From: Xylophilus sp042867185 | GTDB taxonomy: Bacteria; Pseudomonadota; Gammaproteobacteria; Burkholderiales; Burkholderiaceae_C | Assembly (NCBI GenBank): GCA_042867185.1 | Contig: JBHZQV010000015.1 | Location: 1 to 64,000 of the forward strand | Direction of reading: 5' to 3' | Length of the DNA: 64,000 nt | Shown: positions 1 to 7,040 of the stretch, piece by piece | How positions within the stretch are numbered: position 1 is the first letter of the stretch | Layout of the letters: each line of letters opens with the position of its first letter | Position numbers and translations under genes: made by a program | Notes under the pieces: model-generated | What the model was told of the DNA's origin: nothing | The model's database searches: none | The model's input: only the letters and a program-made list of their open reading frames with translations

Positions 1-199
1 GATTGGGTGTTTGGCGACTTCCAGTCTCTCAAACCCAGTCCGGATGAACACCGGATACAACCTATTGAACCTTCACAGCTAGCCGGGTGCCGCGCCGGGG
101 CGGGCCCGCGCCGGCCCCGGCGCTGCCGGAATCTCGCCGCCGCGCCGGCCTTTGCGGCGGCGGCCCGCCGGACCCGTGGTGCGCGCGGATAATCGGCGG
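1..199. other. Unassigned stretch upstream of dapF
   Basis: No gene could be recognised on either strand. A plus-strand frame is open from the left edge to about base 192, but its translation is Arg/Ala-rich and looks like GC-rich noise. The first 80 bases are less GC-rich and could be the promoter region of a divergent gene lying to the left of the window. A GATAAT box at 188-193 sits just before the dapF start codon and is a likely -10 element. Confidence 0.4.
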
Positions 200-1069
200 A
201 TGCAGATCCGCTTCACCAAGATGCAGGGCGCAGGCAACGATTTCGTGGTGCTCGACGAAACCGGCGGCCCGCTCGGCCTGACGACCGCACAGTACCGATT
301 TTTGGCCGACCGCCATTTCGGCGTCGGCGCCGACCAGATCCTCAGCGTGCGGCCCGCGCCGACGCCGGCGGTCGATTTCGAATACGTGATCCACAACGCC
401 GACGGCGGCGAGGTGGAGCAGTGCGGCAACGGCGCCCGCTGCTTCGCCCGCTTCGTGCGCGACCAGGGCCTCACCACCCGGGACGAGATCCGGGTCCAGA
501 CCCGTGCCGGCACCATCACCCCCCGCCTCGCCGCCGACGGCCGCGTCACCGTCGACATGGGCGCCCCGGTGTTCGACCTGCCGCAGGTGCCGTTCGACGC
601 GGCCGGCGCCGCGCCGCGGCCCGCCGGCGAGTGGGAGACCTGGCCGCTGGCGCTCGACACCGCCGACGCGGCCGTGCAGGTGGCGGTGCTTTCGATGGGC
701 AACCCACACGCGGTGCAGATCGTGGACGACGTGAACACCGCGCCCGTCGCGCAGCAGGGTCCGCTGATCGAGCGCCACGCCCGCTTCCCCCGCCGCGTCA
801 ACGCCGGCTTCCTGCAAATCGTGGACCGTGGCCATGTGCGGCTGCGGGTGTACGAGCGCGGCGCCGGCGAAACGCTCGCCTGCGGCACCGGCGCCTGCGC
901 CGCGGTGGTCGCCGGCATCCGCCTCGGGCTGCTCGATGCGCAGGTCGACGTGCAGACCCGCGGCGGCCTTCTCACCATCGCCTGGGCGGGCGGCGGCGCG
1001 CCGGTTTTCATGACCGGCCCGGCCACCACCGTCTTCCACGGCCAGATCGACCTACCGGACCTTCCATGA
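200..1069 (+). CDS. dapF: Diaminopimelate epimerase
   Basis: A 289-residue cytoplasmic enzyme that interconverts LL- and meso-diaminopimelate in lysine and peptidoglycan synthesis. The N-terminus FTKMQGAGNDFVV is the family signature. Both catalytic cysteines are visible, one in EQCGNGARCFARF near residue 75 and one in LACGTGACAA near residue 230. The frame is open upstream to 152, but the ATG at 200 gives the family's usual N-terminus and lies 6 bases after a GATAAT box, so a leaderless or near-leaderless message is likely. The stop overlaps the next start (ATGA). It supplies the meso-diaminopimelate used by MurE and Mpl, also encoded in this window. Confidence 0.96.
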   Translation: MQIRFTKMQGAGNDFVVLDETGGPLGLTTAQYRFLADRHFGVGADQILSVRPAPTPAVDFEYVIHNADGGEVEQCGNGARCFARFVRDQGLTTRDEIRVQTRAGTITPRLAADGRVTVDMGAPVFDLPQVPFDAAGAAPRPAGEWETWPLALDTADAAVQVAVLSMGNPHAVQIVDDVNTAPVAQQGPLIERHARFPRRVNAGFLQIVDRGHVRLRVYERGAGETLACGTGACAAVVAGIRLGLLDAQVDVQTRGGLLTIAWAGGGAPVFMTGPATTVFHGQIDLPDLP

Positions 1070-1785
1070 CCAGCCTGCCCCCCTCCGCCGAATCCGCCAC
1101 CGCGGTGCCCCCGATCACCGAGGACGACATCGCCGACTACCTCGCCAACACCCCCGATTTCTTCGAGCGCCATGCCCAGGTGCTGGCCGCGGTGCAGCTC
1201 ACCAGCCCGCACGGCAACCGCGCGGTCAGCCTGCAGGAGCGCCAGGCCGAGATGCTGCGCGAGAAGATCAAGGGCCTGGAGCAGCGGATCATGGAGATGA
1301 TGCGCAACGGCAGCGAGAACACGGTGATCGCCGACCGGCTGCAGCAGTGGTCGCGCGCGCTGGTCGCCGCCCGCGACGCCGCCACGCTGCCCGAGCGCAT
1401 CGTGGCCGAGGCGCAGGAGCAGTTCATCGTGCCGCAGGCGGCGATCCGCCTCTGGGACCTGGCCCCCTCCTATGCTGCGCAGCCGTGGGCCGCCGACGTG
1501 GGCGCCGACACCCGCAGCTTCGCCGCATCGCTCACCACGCCGTACTGCGGCCCCAACCGCGGCTTCGACGCGGTGCGCTGGCTGGAGGCGCCCGAGCGCG
1601 CCGCCTCGGTGGCGCTGCTGCCGCTGCGCGACGGCCCGGCCGCGGCGCAGGGCCCGGTCTTCGGCCTGCTGGTGCTGGCCTCGGCCGAGGCCGACCGGTT
1701 CGATCCGGCGATGGCCACCGATTTCCTGGAGCGCATGGCCGAGCTGGCCGGCGCCGCCACCCAGCGGCTGCGCGCCACGCCATGA
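1066..1785 (+). CDS. DUF484 family protein
   Basis: A 239-residue DUF484 protein. The N-terminus has the family pattern DDIADYLANTPDFFERHAQVL, followed by LQERQAEMLREKIKGLE, a predicted coiled coil around residues 50-80, and then a GAF-like alpha/beta domain. The function is not established. The family almost always lies between dapF and xerC, as here, with ATGA overlaps on both sides, which indicates translational coupling in a dapF-DUF484-xerC operon. A link to chromosome dimer resolution has been inferred from this context only. Confidence 0.9.
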   Translation: MTSLPPSAESATAVPPITEDDIADYLANTPDFFERHAQVLAAVQLTSPHGNRAVSLQERQAEMLREKIKGLEQRIMEMMRNGSENTVIADRLQQWSRALVAARDAATLPERIVAEAQEQFIVPQAAIRLWDLAPSYAAQPWAADVGADTRSFAASLTTPYCGPNRGFDAVRWLEAPERAASVALLPLRDGPAAAQGPVFGLLVLASAEADRFDPAMATDFLERMAELAGAATQRLRATP

Positions 1786-2903
1786 GCGCCGCCGGCCGGC
1801 GGGTGGTGCCGGGGGCGGGCGGCCTGCACACCGCACCGGCCGCGCGGCGCAAGGCCGCTGCGGCCGCCGCCGCCGCATCGGCGGCCGGCACGGCCAAGGC
1901 TCCGGCGAAGGTCGGTGCCCCTTCCGATCCGGCCGAAGAAAACGCGGACGCGGCACCGCCGCTCGGCCCGCTTATGGCCCGCTACCTCGAACACGCCACC
2001 TTCGAAAAACGTCTTGCCACCCGCACCGTCACGCTCTACGCGCTCGATCTGCAGAAGCTCGCCGACGCCTGCGCGGCGGCCGGCGTGGTGCCCGAGGCGG
2101 CGGCGCACCACCACATCCGCCGTTTCGTCGCCCAGATGCATGCGGGCGGCCGGAGCGCGCGCGGCATCGCGCTGATCCTGTCGGGCTGGCGCGGCTTCTA
2201 CGCCTGGCTCGGCCGCGAAGGCCGCATCGCGCAGAACCCGGTGCTGCATGTGCGGGCGCCTAAAGCCCCCAAGCCGCTGCCGAAGGCGCTGCCGGTCGAT
2301 GCCGCGGTGCAGCTGGCCGATTTCGCCGACCCGTCTGGCGAGCCGCAGGACGCCTGGCTCGATGCGCGCGACGGCGCGATGGTCGAGCTGCTCTACGGCT
2401 GCGGCCTGCGGGTGGGCGAGCTGGTCGGCCTGGACGCCGCCCCCACCGCCGCCGGCCAGGCCGCCGGGCGCGGCTGGATCGACCTGCAGGACGGCATGGT
2501 CCACACCTGCGGCAAGGGCCGCAAATGGCGCAGCGTGCCGATCGGCGGGCAGGCCGCCGCGGCCATCGCGCTGTGGCTGCCGCAGCGGCTGGCGGCATTG
2601 CCGGCCGATGCGCTGTCGCAGCCGGCGCTGTTCCCAGGCCGGCGCGGCACCCGGCTCACGCCGCAGGCGGTGTGGCAGCGCCTGCGCCGCCGCAGTGCCG
2701 CCGCGGGCCTGGCGGCGCCGGTGCACCCCCACATGCTGCGGCATTCGTACGCGAGCCACCTGCTGCAGTCGAGCGGCGACCTGCGGGCGGTGCAGGAGCT
2801 GCTGGGCCATGCGAGCATCACCACCACCCAGGTGTACACCCGGCTCGATTTCCAGCACCTGGCCCAGGTGTACGACGCGACGCACCCGCGAGCGAAAAAA
2901 TAG
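1782..2903 (+). CDS. xerC: Site-specific tyrosine recombinase XerC
   Basis: A 373-residue tyrosine recombinase that, with XerD, resolves chromosome dimers at dif. The catalytic residues are visible: Arg in GCGLRVGEL, Lys in CGKGRKWR, His and Arg in HMLRHSYASHLL, His in LLGHASI and Tyr in TQVYTRLD. The SAM-like core-binding domain begins near residue 65 (LMARYLEHATFEKRLATRT). The protein is about 70 residues longer than typical XerC because of an Ala/Lys-rich N-terminal tail, which looks disordered. The ATG at 1782 overlaps the upstream stop (ATGA), which supports this start over later ones. Confidence 0.94.
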   Translation: MSAAGRRVVPGAGGLHTAPAARRKAAAAAAAASAAGTAKAPAKVGAPSDPAEENADAAPPLGPLMARYLEHATFEKRLATRTVTLYALDLQKLADACAAAGVVPEAAAHHHIRRFVAQMHAGGRSARGIALILSGWRGFYAWLGREGRIAQNPVLHVRAPKAPKPLPKALPVDAAVQLADFADPSGEPQDAWLDARDGAMVELLYGCGLRVGELVGLDAAPTAAGQAAGRGWIDLQDGMVHTCGKGRKWRSVPIGGQAAAAIALWLPQRLAALPADALSQPALFPGRRGTRLTPQAVWQRLRRRSAAAGLAAPVHPHMLRHSYASHLLQSSGDLRAVQELLGHASITTTQVYTRLDFQHLAQVYDATHPRAKK

Positions 2904-2905
2904 CT

Positions 2906-3012
2906 CTCCCCCAGGCTTCGCACTGCGTGTCTTCGCCTACCCCCTTCCGGGGGCGCCGCTGGCCGACTGGCAGAGCCAGATCGGCGGCGGCCTGGGGTCT
3001 TCGCTGCGCTCG
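2906..3012 (+). repeat. Dispersed CCCCCAGGCTTCGC repeat, copy 1
   Basis: An intergenic element beginning CCCCCAGGCTTCGCACTGCG and ending near GGCGGCCTGGGG, so its ends can pair (CCCCAGGC with GCCTGGGG). An internal hairpin CCCCC-TTCC-GGGGG is also present. The same element recurs near 30228, 31752 and, inverted, 34489. It follows xerC and may end its transcript. Confidence 0.75.
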
Positions 3013-3029
3013 ACGTGCTGGGAGTGCGA

Positions 3030-3095
3030 TGCTATTGAAAGTGTAGCTAGGAGTCGGCGTGGGGGCCGGCTGGGAGCACTTTCGGCTCGTGGATC
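3030..3095 (+). repeat. Dispersed GCTAT...TAGCT repeat, copy a
   Basis: Reads GCTATTGAAAGTGTAGCTAG followed by GGAGTCGGCGTGGG and a matching GC-rich arm. It belongs to a short hairpin repeat family whose other recognisable members lie near 11641, 25571, 35141 and 59150, with possible degenerate copies inside murE, the RNB gene and tldD. Together with copy 1 of the longer repeat it fills the xerC-rlmI gap. Confidence 0.6.
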
Positions 3096-3119
3096 GGCGT
3101 GCGGGACAATCGTGGGCTT

Positions 3120-4310
3120 ATGAAAACCATCCGCTTGCGCGAAGGCAAGGAGCGATCGCTCCTGCGCCGACATCCCTGGATCTTCGAATCGGCCATCGCC
3201 AAGGGCGGCGGGGACAGCGGGGAGACGGTGCGGGTCGAGGGGCACGACGGGGGCTTCCTGGGCTGGGCGGCGTTCAGCCCGGCGTCGCGGATCCGGGCGC
3301 GGGTGTGGAGCTTCGACGAGGGGCAGCGGATCGACGCGGGCTTCTTTTACGCCACGCTGGCGCGGGCCATCGCGGCGCGGGCCTGGTTCGACATCCGGAG
3401 CGACGGCCTGCGGCTGGTGCATGGCGAATCCGACGGGCTGCCGGGGCTGGTGGTCGACCGCTACGGCGAGGTGCTGGTGGCGCAGTTCGGCTCGGCCGGG
3501 GTGGAGCGCTGGAAACCGCAGATCGCCGACGCGCTGCTCCGGATCACCGGCCTGGCGCAGCTCTACGAGCGGTCGGACGCCAGCGTGCGCACCCTCGAAG
3601 GCCTGCCGGCCGCGACCGGCTGGCTGCGCGGCGACGCGGCGGCCCCCACCGAGCGGACGATCCGCGAGCACGGCTGGCGCCTGACGCTGGACGTGGCCGA
3701 GGGCCACAAGACCGGCTTCTACCTGGACCAGCGCGACAGCCGCCAGCGTTTCTTCGAGACGGCGCAACGGCGCGGCTTCCAGCGGGTGCTCAACTGCTTC
3801 TGCTACACCGGCGGCTTCACCGTGGCGGCGCTGGCGGGCGGCGCGGCGCATGTCACCTCGATCGACTCGTCGGCACCCGCGCTGGAGCGGGCCGCGGCAC
3901 ACGTCGCCTTGAACGGCTTCGACGCCGCGCGGGCCGATTTCCTGGATGCCGACGTGAACGCCGCGCTGCGCCGCTTCGCGCAGGAGGGCCGCAGCTTCGA
4001 CGCGATCGTGCTCGATCCGCCCAAGTTCGCGCCCACCGCGGCCCATGCCGACCGGGCCGCGCGGGCCTACAAGGACATCAACCGCATCGCGCTGGGCCTG
4101 CTGGAGCCGGGCGGCGTGCTGTTCACCTACTCGTGCTCGGGCGGCATACCGCCGGAGCTGTTCCACAAGATCGTGGCGTCGGCAGGCGCCGACGCCGGGG
4201 TGGACGGCTTCATCACCGAGCGGCTGATGGGCGCGCCCGACCATCCGATGACGCTCTCGTTTCCCGAGGGCGACTACCTCAAGGGCTTGGTGGTCGTACG
4301 CAGGTCCTAG
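3120..4310 (+). CDS. rlmI: 23S rRNA (cytosine-5)-methyltransferase RlmI-like
   Basis: A 396-residue class I SAM-dependent methyltransferase of the RlmI/RlmK (COG1092) family, which methylates 23S rRNA. A PUA-like N-terminal domain (residues 1-75, LREGKERSLLRRHPWIFESAI) precedes an EEHEA-type middle domain and a Rossmann core. The core includes LNCFCYTGGFTVAAL near residue 232, the catalytic-loop motif VLDPPKFAP near residue 300, and a late Cys in TYSCSGGI. The ATG at 3120 is preceded by GACAAT (3105-3110), so the leader is very short or absent. The 3' end overlaps a convergent gene by 32 bases. Confidence 0.88.
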   Translation: MKTIRLREGKERSLLRRHPWIFESAIAKGGGDSGETVRVEGHDGGFLGWAAFSPASRIRARVWSFDEGQRIDAGFFYATLARAIAARAWFDIRSDGLRLVHGESDGLPGLVVDRYGEVLVAQFGSAGVERWKPQIADALLRITGLAQLYERSDASVRTLEGLPAATGWLRGDAAAPTERTIREHGWRLTLDVAEGHKTGFYLDQRDSRQRFFETAQRRGFQRVLNCFCYTGGFTVAALAGGAAHVTSIDSSAPALERAAAHVALNGFDAARADFLDADVNAALRRFAQEGRSFDAIVLDPPKFAPTAAHADRAARAYKDINRIALGLLEPGGVLFTYSCSGGIPPELFHKIVASAGADAGVDGFITERLMGAPDHPMTLSFPEGDYLKGLVVVRRS

Positions 4311-4911
4311 CGCAACCCGAGACGGGGTCGGACAGCCAGCCGGGGCCGGCCAGCCGCAGGCCGTAGGCGACCACGTCGCGCGGCCAGTGAGCGGTGTGGC
4401 GCTCGAAGGCCTCCCGGTCGCCGGCGAACAGGGCGCAGCAGGCATCGTCGAAGCCGGGCGTGTCGCCCGCCAGCGTGCGCAGGGCGCGGTAGGCGGCCTC
4501 GCGGGCGGCACGGACTTCGTCGCAGCCGTCGGCGGCGCGCTGCCGGGCCTCGTCGACCAGCTGCCGCAGCGTGACGGATACGCCTTCGGACTGCTGGCTG
4601 AGCCAATTCCAGTGCCGCGGCATCAGGCTGATCTGGCAGGCCACCGCGCTGCGCAGGAACGCCGCCTGTTCCTCGGCCACCAGGGCGTCGTGGTCGATGG
4701 GGGCAGGCGCCGGCGGTGTTGCCAGCGGATTCCCTTCCGGCGCGGTACCGTCCCAGCCGCCGCTCCAGGGCGGGCCGTTGCAGTCGTTCTCGATAAAGAT
4801 GCCGAAGGAGGGGTCGCTGTGCCGGTCCCGGAAGACTGCCTGCGGTACAGAGAGCGAACTGCAGCTCTGGACGAAAGAGGCGCAAGGCAGTTTGGGCGAA
4901 GCAAATGGCAT
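4279..4911 (-). CDS. DUF2239-like conserved protein
   Basis: A 210-residue protein of unknown function. The C-terminal half resembles DUF2239, with SLMPRHWNWLSQQ, TLRQLVDEAR, EAAYRALRTLAGDTPGF and CALFAGDREAF in family order from about residue 94 to 195. The N-terminal half has a different motif, FIENDCNGPPWSGGWDG, and does not look like the usual DUF2239 N-terminus. No signal peptide or membrane segment is seen. It is convergent with rlmI and shares its last 32 bases with it. It may be a single-gene unit; its promoter would lie in 4912-5086, a spacer shared with the divergent cobW-type gene. Confidence 0.7.
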   Translation of the reverse strand: MPFASPKLPCASFVQSCSSLSVPQAVFRDRHSDPSFGIFIENDCNGPPWSGGWDGTAPEGNPLATPPAPAPIDHDALVAEEQAAFLRSAVACQISLMPRHWNWLSQQSEGVSVTLRQLVDEARQRAADGCDEVRAAREAAYRALRTLAGDTPGFDDACCALFAGDREAFERHTAHWPRDVVAYGLRLAGPGWLSDPVSGCARTCVRPPSP

Positions 4912-5086
4912 AGGCGCTTAACGGGCGGTTACAACTGGATTCTACCCATATAGAAATCTGTTTGTAAACCGCCGTACATCCATCCGGGGTGCGTGGGAAC
5001 CCGTAGGTGCAAGGGGGCGGCGGCATGCCGATACCGCACCCGCCCGCTACACTGGTCGATTGCCCGTTTTCTTACCAGGACGCATC

Positions 5087-6148
5087 ATGAGCCTCATACC
5101 TGCCACGATCCTTACAGGCTTCCTGGGAGCCGGTAAAACCACACTGCTGAAGCGCGTGTTGTCGGAGGCCCACGGCCAGAAGATCGCGATCATCGAGAAC
5201 GAATTCGGCGAGGAGAACATCGACAACGATATCCTCGTCTCGGAAAGCAAGGAGCAGATCGTCCAGATGAGCAACGGCTGCATCTGCTGCACCATCCGCG
5301 AAGACCTGCGCGAGGCGCTGCAGCTGCTGGCCGCCAAGAAGCGCAAGGGCCTGCTCGATTTCGACCGGGTCGTCATCGAGACCACCGGCCTGGCCGATCC
5401 CGGCCCGGTGGCCCAGACCTTCTTCATGGACGAGGAGATCGCCGAGAGCTTTCTGCTCGATTCGATCCTGACCCTGGTCGATGCCAAGCATGCGCAGGCC
5501 CAGCTCGACGACCGCCAGGAGGCGCGCCGCCAGGTGGGTTTCGCCGACCAGATCTTCCTGAGCAAGACCGACCTGGTCGCCCAGGACGAAACCGACGCGC
5601 TGATCCACCGCCTGAAGCACATGAACCCGCGCGCCCCGATCCAGGCGGTGCATTTCGGCGAGGTGCCGATCAAGGACGTGTTCGACCTGCGCGGCTTCAA
5701 CCTGAACGCCAAGCTCGACATCGACCCCGACTTCCTGAAGGAAGACGACCACGGGCATGCGCACCACGACCACGACCACGACCATGCGGACGGCGAATCC
5801 TGCGACCACCCGTCGCACCAGCAGGGCGCCGGCCACCACCACCACCACGACGACGACGTCAAGAGCTTCGCCTTCAAGTCCGACCGGGCCTTCGATCCGG
5901 CCAAGCTCGAGGATTTTCTCGGCGCGGTGGTCAACATCTACGGGCCGCGGATGCTGCGCTACAAGGGCGTTCTCCATATGCAGGGCACCGACAAGAAGGT
6001 GATCTTCCAGGGCGTGCACCAGCTGATGGGCAGCGACCTGGGCCCCGACTGGGCCGAGGGCGAGGCCCGCAACAGCAAGATGGTCTTCATCGGCATCGAC
6101 CTGCCGCGGGACATCTTTTTGCAGGGCCTGGAGCAGTGCCTGGTCTGA
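5087..6148 (+). CDS. COG0523 (CobW/P47K) G3E GTPase, metal chaperone-like
   Basis: A 353-residue G3E-family GTPase. Residues 11-19, GFLGAGKTT, form the Walker A loop. The invariant GCICC metal-binding motif, ETTGLADP and the guanine-specificity motif SKTD follow. A His/Asp-rich loop (about residues 218-258) precedes the CobW C-terminal domain. The family hands metals, usually zinc or cobalt, to client proteins. The ATG at 5087 is chosen over an upstream in-frame start at 5060 because MSLIPATILTGFLGAGKTT matches family N-termini. Its neighbour is a dksA without zinc-finger cysteines, a pairing that suggests zinc homeostasis, although no clear Zur box was found. TACACT at 5047-5052 may be the -10 box. 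Confidence 0.9.
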   Translation: MSLIPATILTGFLGAGKTTLLKRVLSEAHGQKIAIIENEFGEENIDNDILVSESKEQIVQMSNGCICCTIREDLREALQLLAAKKRKGLLDFDRVVIETTGLADPGPVAQTFFMDEEIAESFLLDSILTLVDAKHAQAQLDDRQEARRQVGFADQIFLSKTDLVAQDETDALIHRLKHMNPRAPIQAVHFGEVPIKDVFDLRGFNLNAKLDIDPDFLKEDDHGHAHHDHDHDHADGESCDHPSHQQGAGHHHHHDDDVKSFAFKSDRAFDPAKLEDFLGAVVNIYGPRMLRYKGVLHMQGTDKKVIFQGVHQLMGSDLGPDWAEGEARNSKMVFIGIDLPRDIFLQGLEQCLV

Positions 6149-6201
6149 GGGCGGAAGCCCACCTTGGGCTCCACGAAAACTTATATAACCGGTGGTGCGT
6201 G

Positions 6202-6225
6202 ATCGACTTTCCAAGTCGATACAAT
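6202..6225 (+). promoter_or_regulatory. Palindrome overlapping a putative dksA promoter
   Basis: A perfect 8-base inverted repeat, ATCGACTT-TCC-AAGTCGAT (6202-6220), abuts TACAAT (6220-6225), a good -10 hexamer. A dyad at this place is where a repressor or activator would bind. It could also simply form a hairpin. Translation of dksA begins about 70 bases downstream. Confidence 0.45.
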
Positions 6226-6296
6226 CGCGCCCCGGCGACAACCCGGGGGCGATCGGCCACCGTGATGATGTCGTCAATCCCGCGAGGAGACAGCGA

Positions 6297-7004
6297 GTGA
6301 AAGCCCAGCCCACCAAACCCAAGACGGCCGCCAGCCCGGCCCCTGTGCCGGAAGCGCCCGCAACGCCCGTCGCGCCCGTCGCCACGTCCACGCCGGATGT
6401 GCCCCGCAGCACCCGCCCTTCGTCGCGCCTGGCGCAGTTGACCGTGCCGTCGATGGCGCAGCAGGCGGTCGCCTCCACGGCGGCCAAGGCCAGCTTTTCC
6501 CAGGCGTCGTCGTCGCCGGCCCCTGCGCCGGTGTCGTACACCGTGCCCAAGAAGGACCCGAAGCTCGCGCAGAACTGGAAGACCAAGTCGGCCGAGGAAC
6601 TGACCGACGAGGAAGTGCTGTCGATGGACGACAGCGAGTACATGAACGAAAAGCAGACGGCCTTCTTCCGCCTGAAGCTCGTGCGCCTGAAGCAGGACAT
6701 GCTCAACAACGCCGGCGAGACCACCGAGCATCTGCGCGAAGACACCGTCGTCGTGCCCGACCCGGCCGACCGCGCCACGATCGAGGAAGAGCATGCCCTG
6801 GAGCTGCGTACCCGCGACCGCGAGCGCAAGCTGCTCAAGAAGATCGAGCAGTCGATCGTCCGCATCGACGCCGCCGATTACGGCTACTGCGACGAGACCG
6901 GCGAACCGATCGGCGTGGGCCGCCTGCTGGCCCGCCCGACGGCGACGCTCTCGCTCGAGGCGCAGCAGCGCCGCGAGCTGAAGCAGAAGATGTTCGGCGA
7001 CTGA
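6297..7004 (+). CDS. dksA: DksA/TraR-type RNA polymerase-binding regulator lacking the zinc-finger cysteines
   Basis: A 235-residue transcription factor expected to enter the RNA polymerase secondary channel and act with ppGpp. The DksA core begins near residue 100 (EEVLSMDDSEYMNEKQTAFF) with its coiled coil. The coiled-coil tip reads ADRATIEEE, with one Asp where E. coli DksA has DxxDxA. In place of the C-x2-C...C-x2-C zinc finger it has Cys198, Thr201, Ser219 and Ala222, so it should not bind zinc there. A roughly 90-residue Pro/Ala/Ser-rich N-terminal tail is extra compared with the 151-residue E. coli protein. GTG at 6297 is chosen because a GGAG ribosome site lies just upstream. Confidence 0.9.
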   Translation: MKAQPTKPKTAASPAPVPEAPATPVAPVATSTPDVPRSTRPSSRLAQLTVPSMAQQAVASTAAKASFSQASSSPAPAPVSYTVPKKDPKLAQNWKTKSAEELTDEEVLSMDDSEYMNEKQTAFFRLKLVRLKQDMLNNAGETTEHLREDTVVVPDPADRATIEEEHALELRTRDRERKLLKKIEQSIVRIDAADYGYCDETGEPIGVGRLLARPTATLSLEAQQRRELKQKMFGD

Positions 7005-7040
7005 CGCACTTCGCCGCCTACGCCGCACGACGTCCACCGC

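Noticed and set aside
62..1956. Long minus-strand frames opposite dapF and the DUF484 gene (325 and 625 codons)
   Set aside because: They are Arg/Ala/Gly-rich frames of the kind expected opposite genes with about 70 percent GC, show no domain motif, and lie over clearly recognised plus-strand genes.
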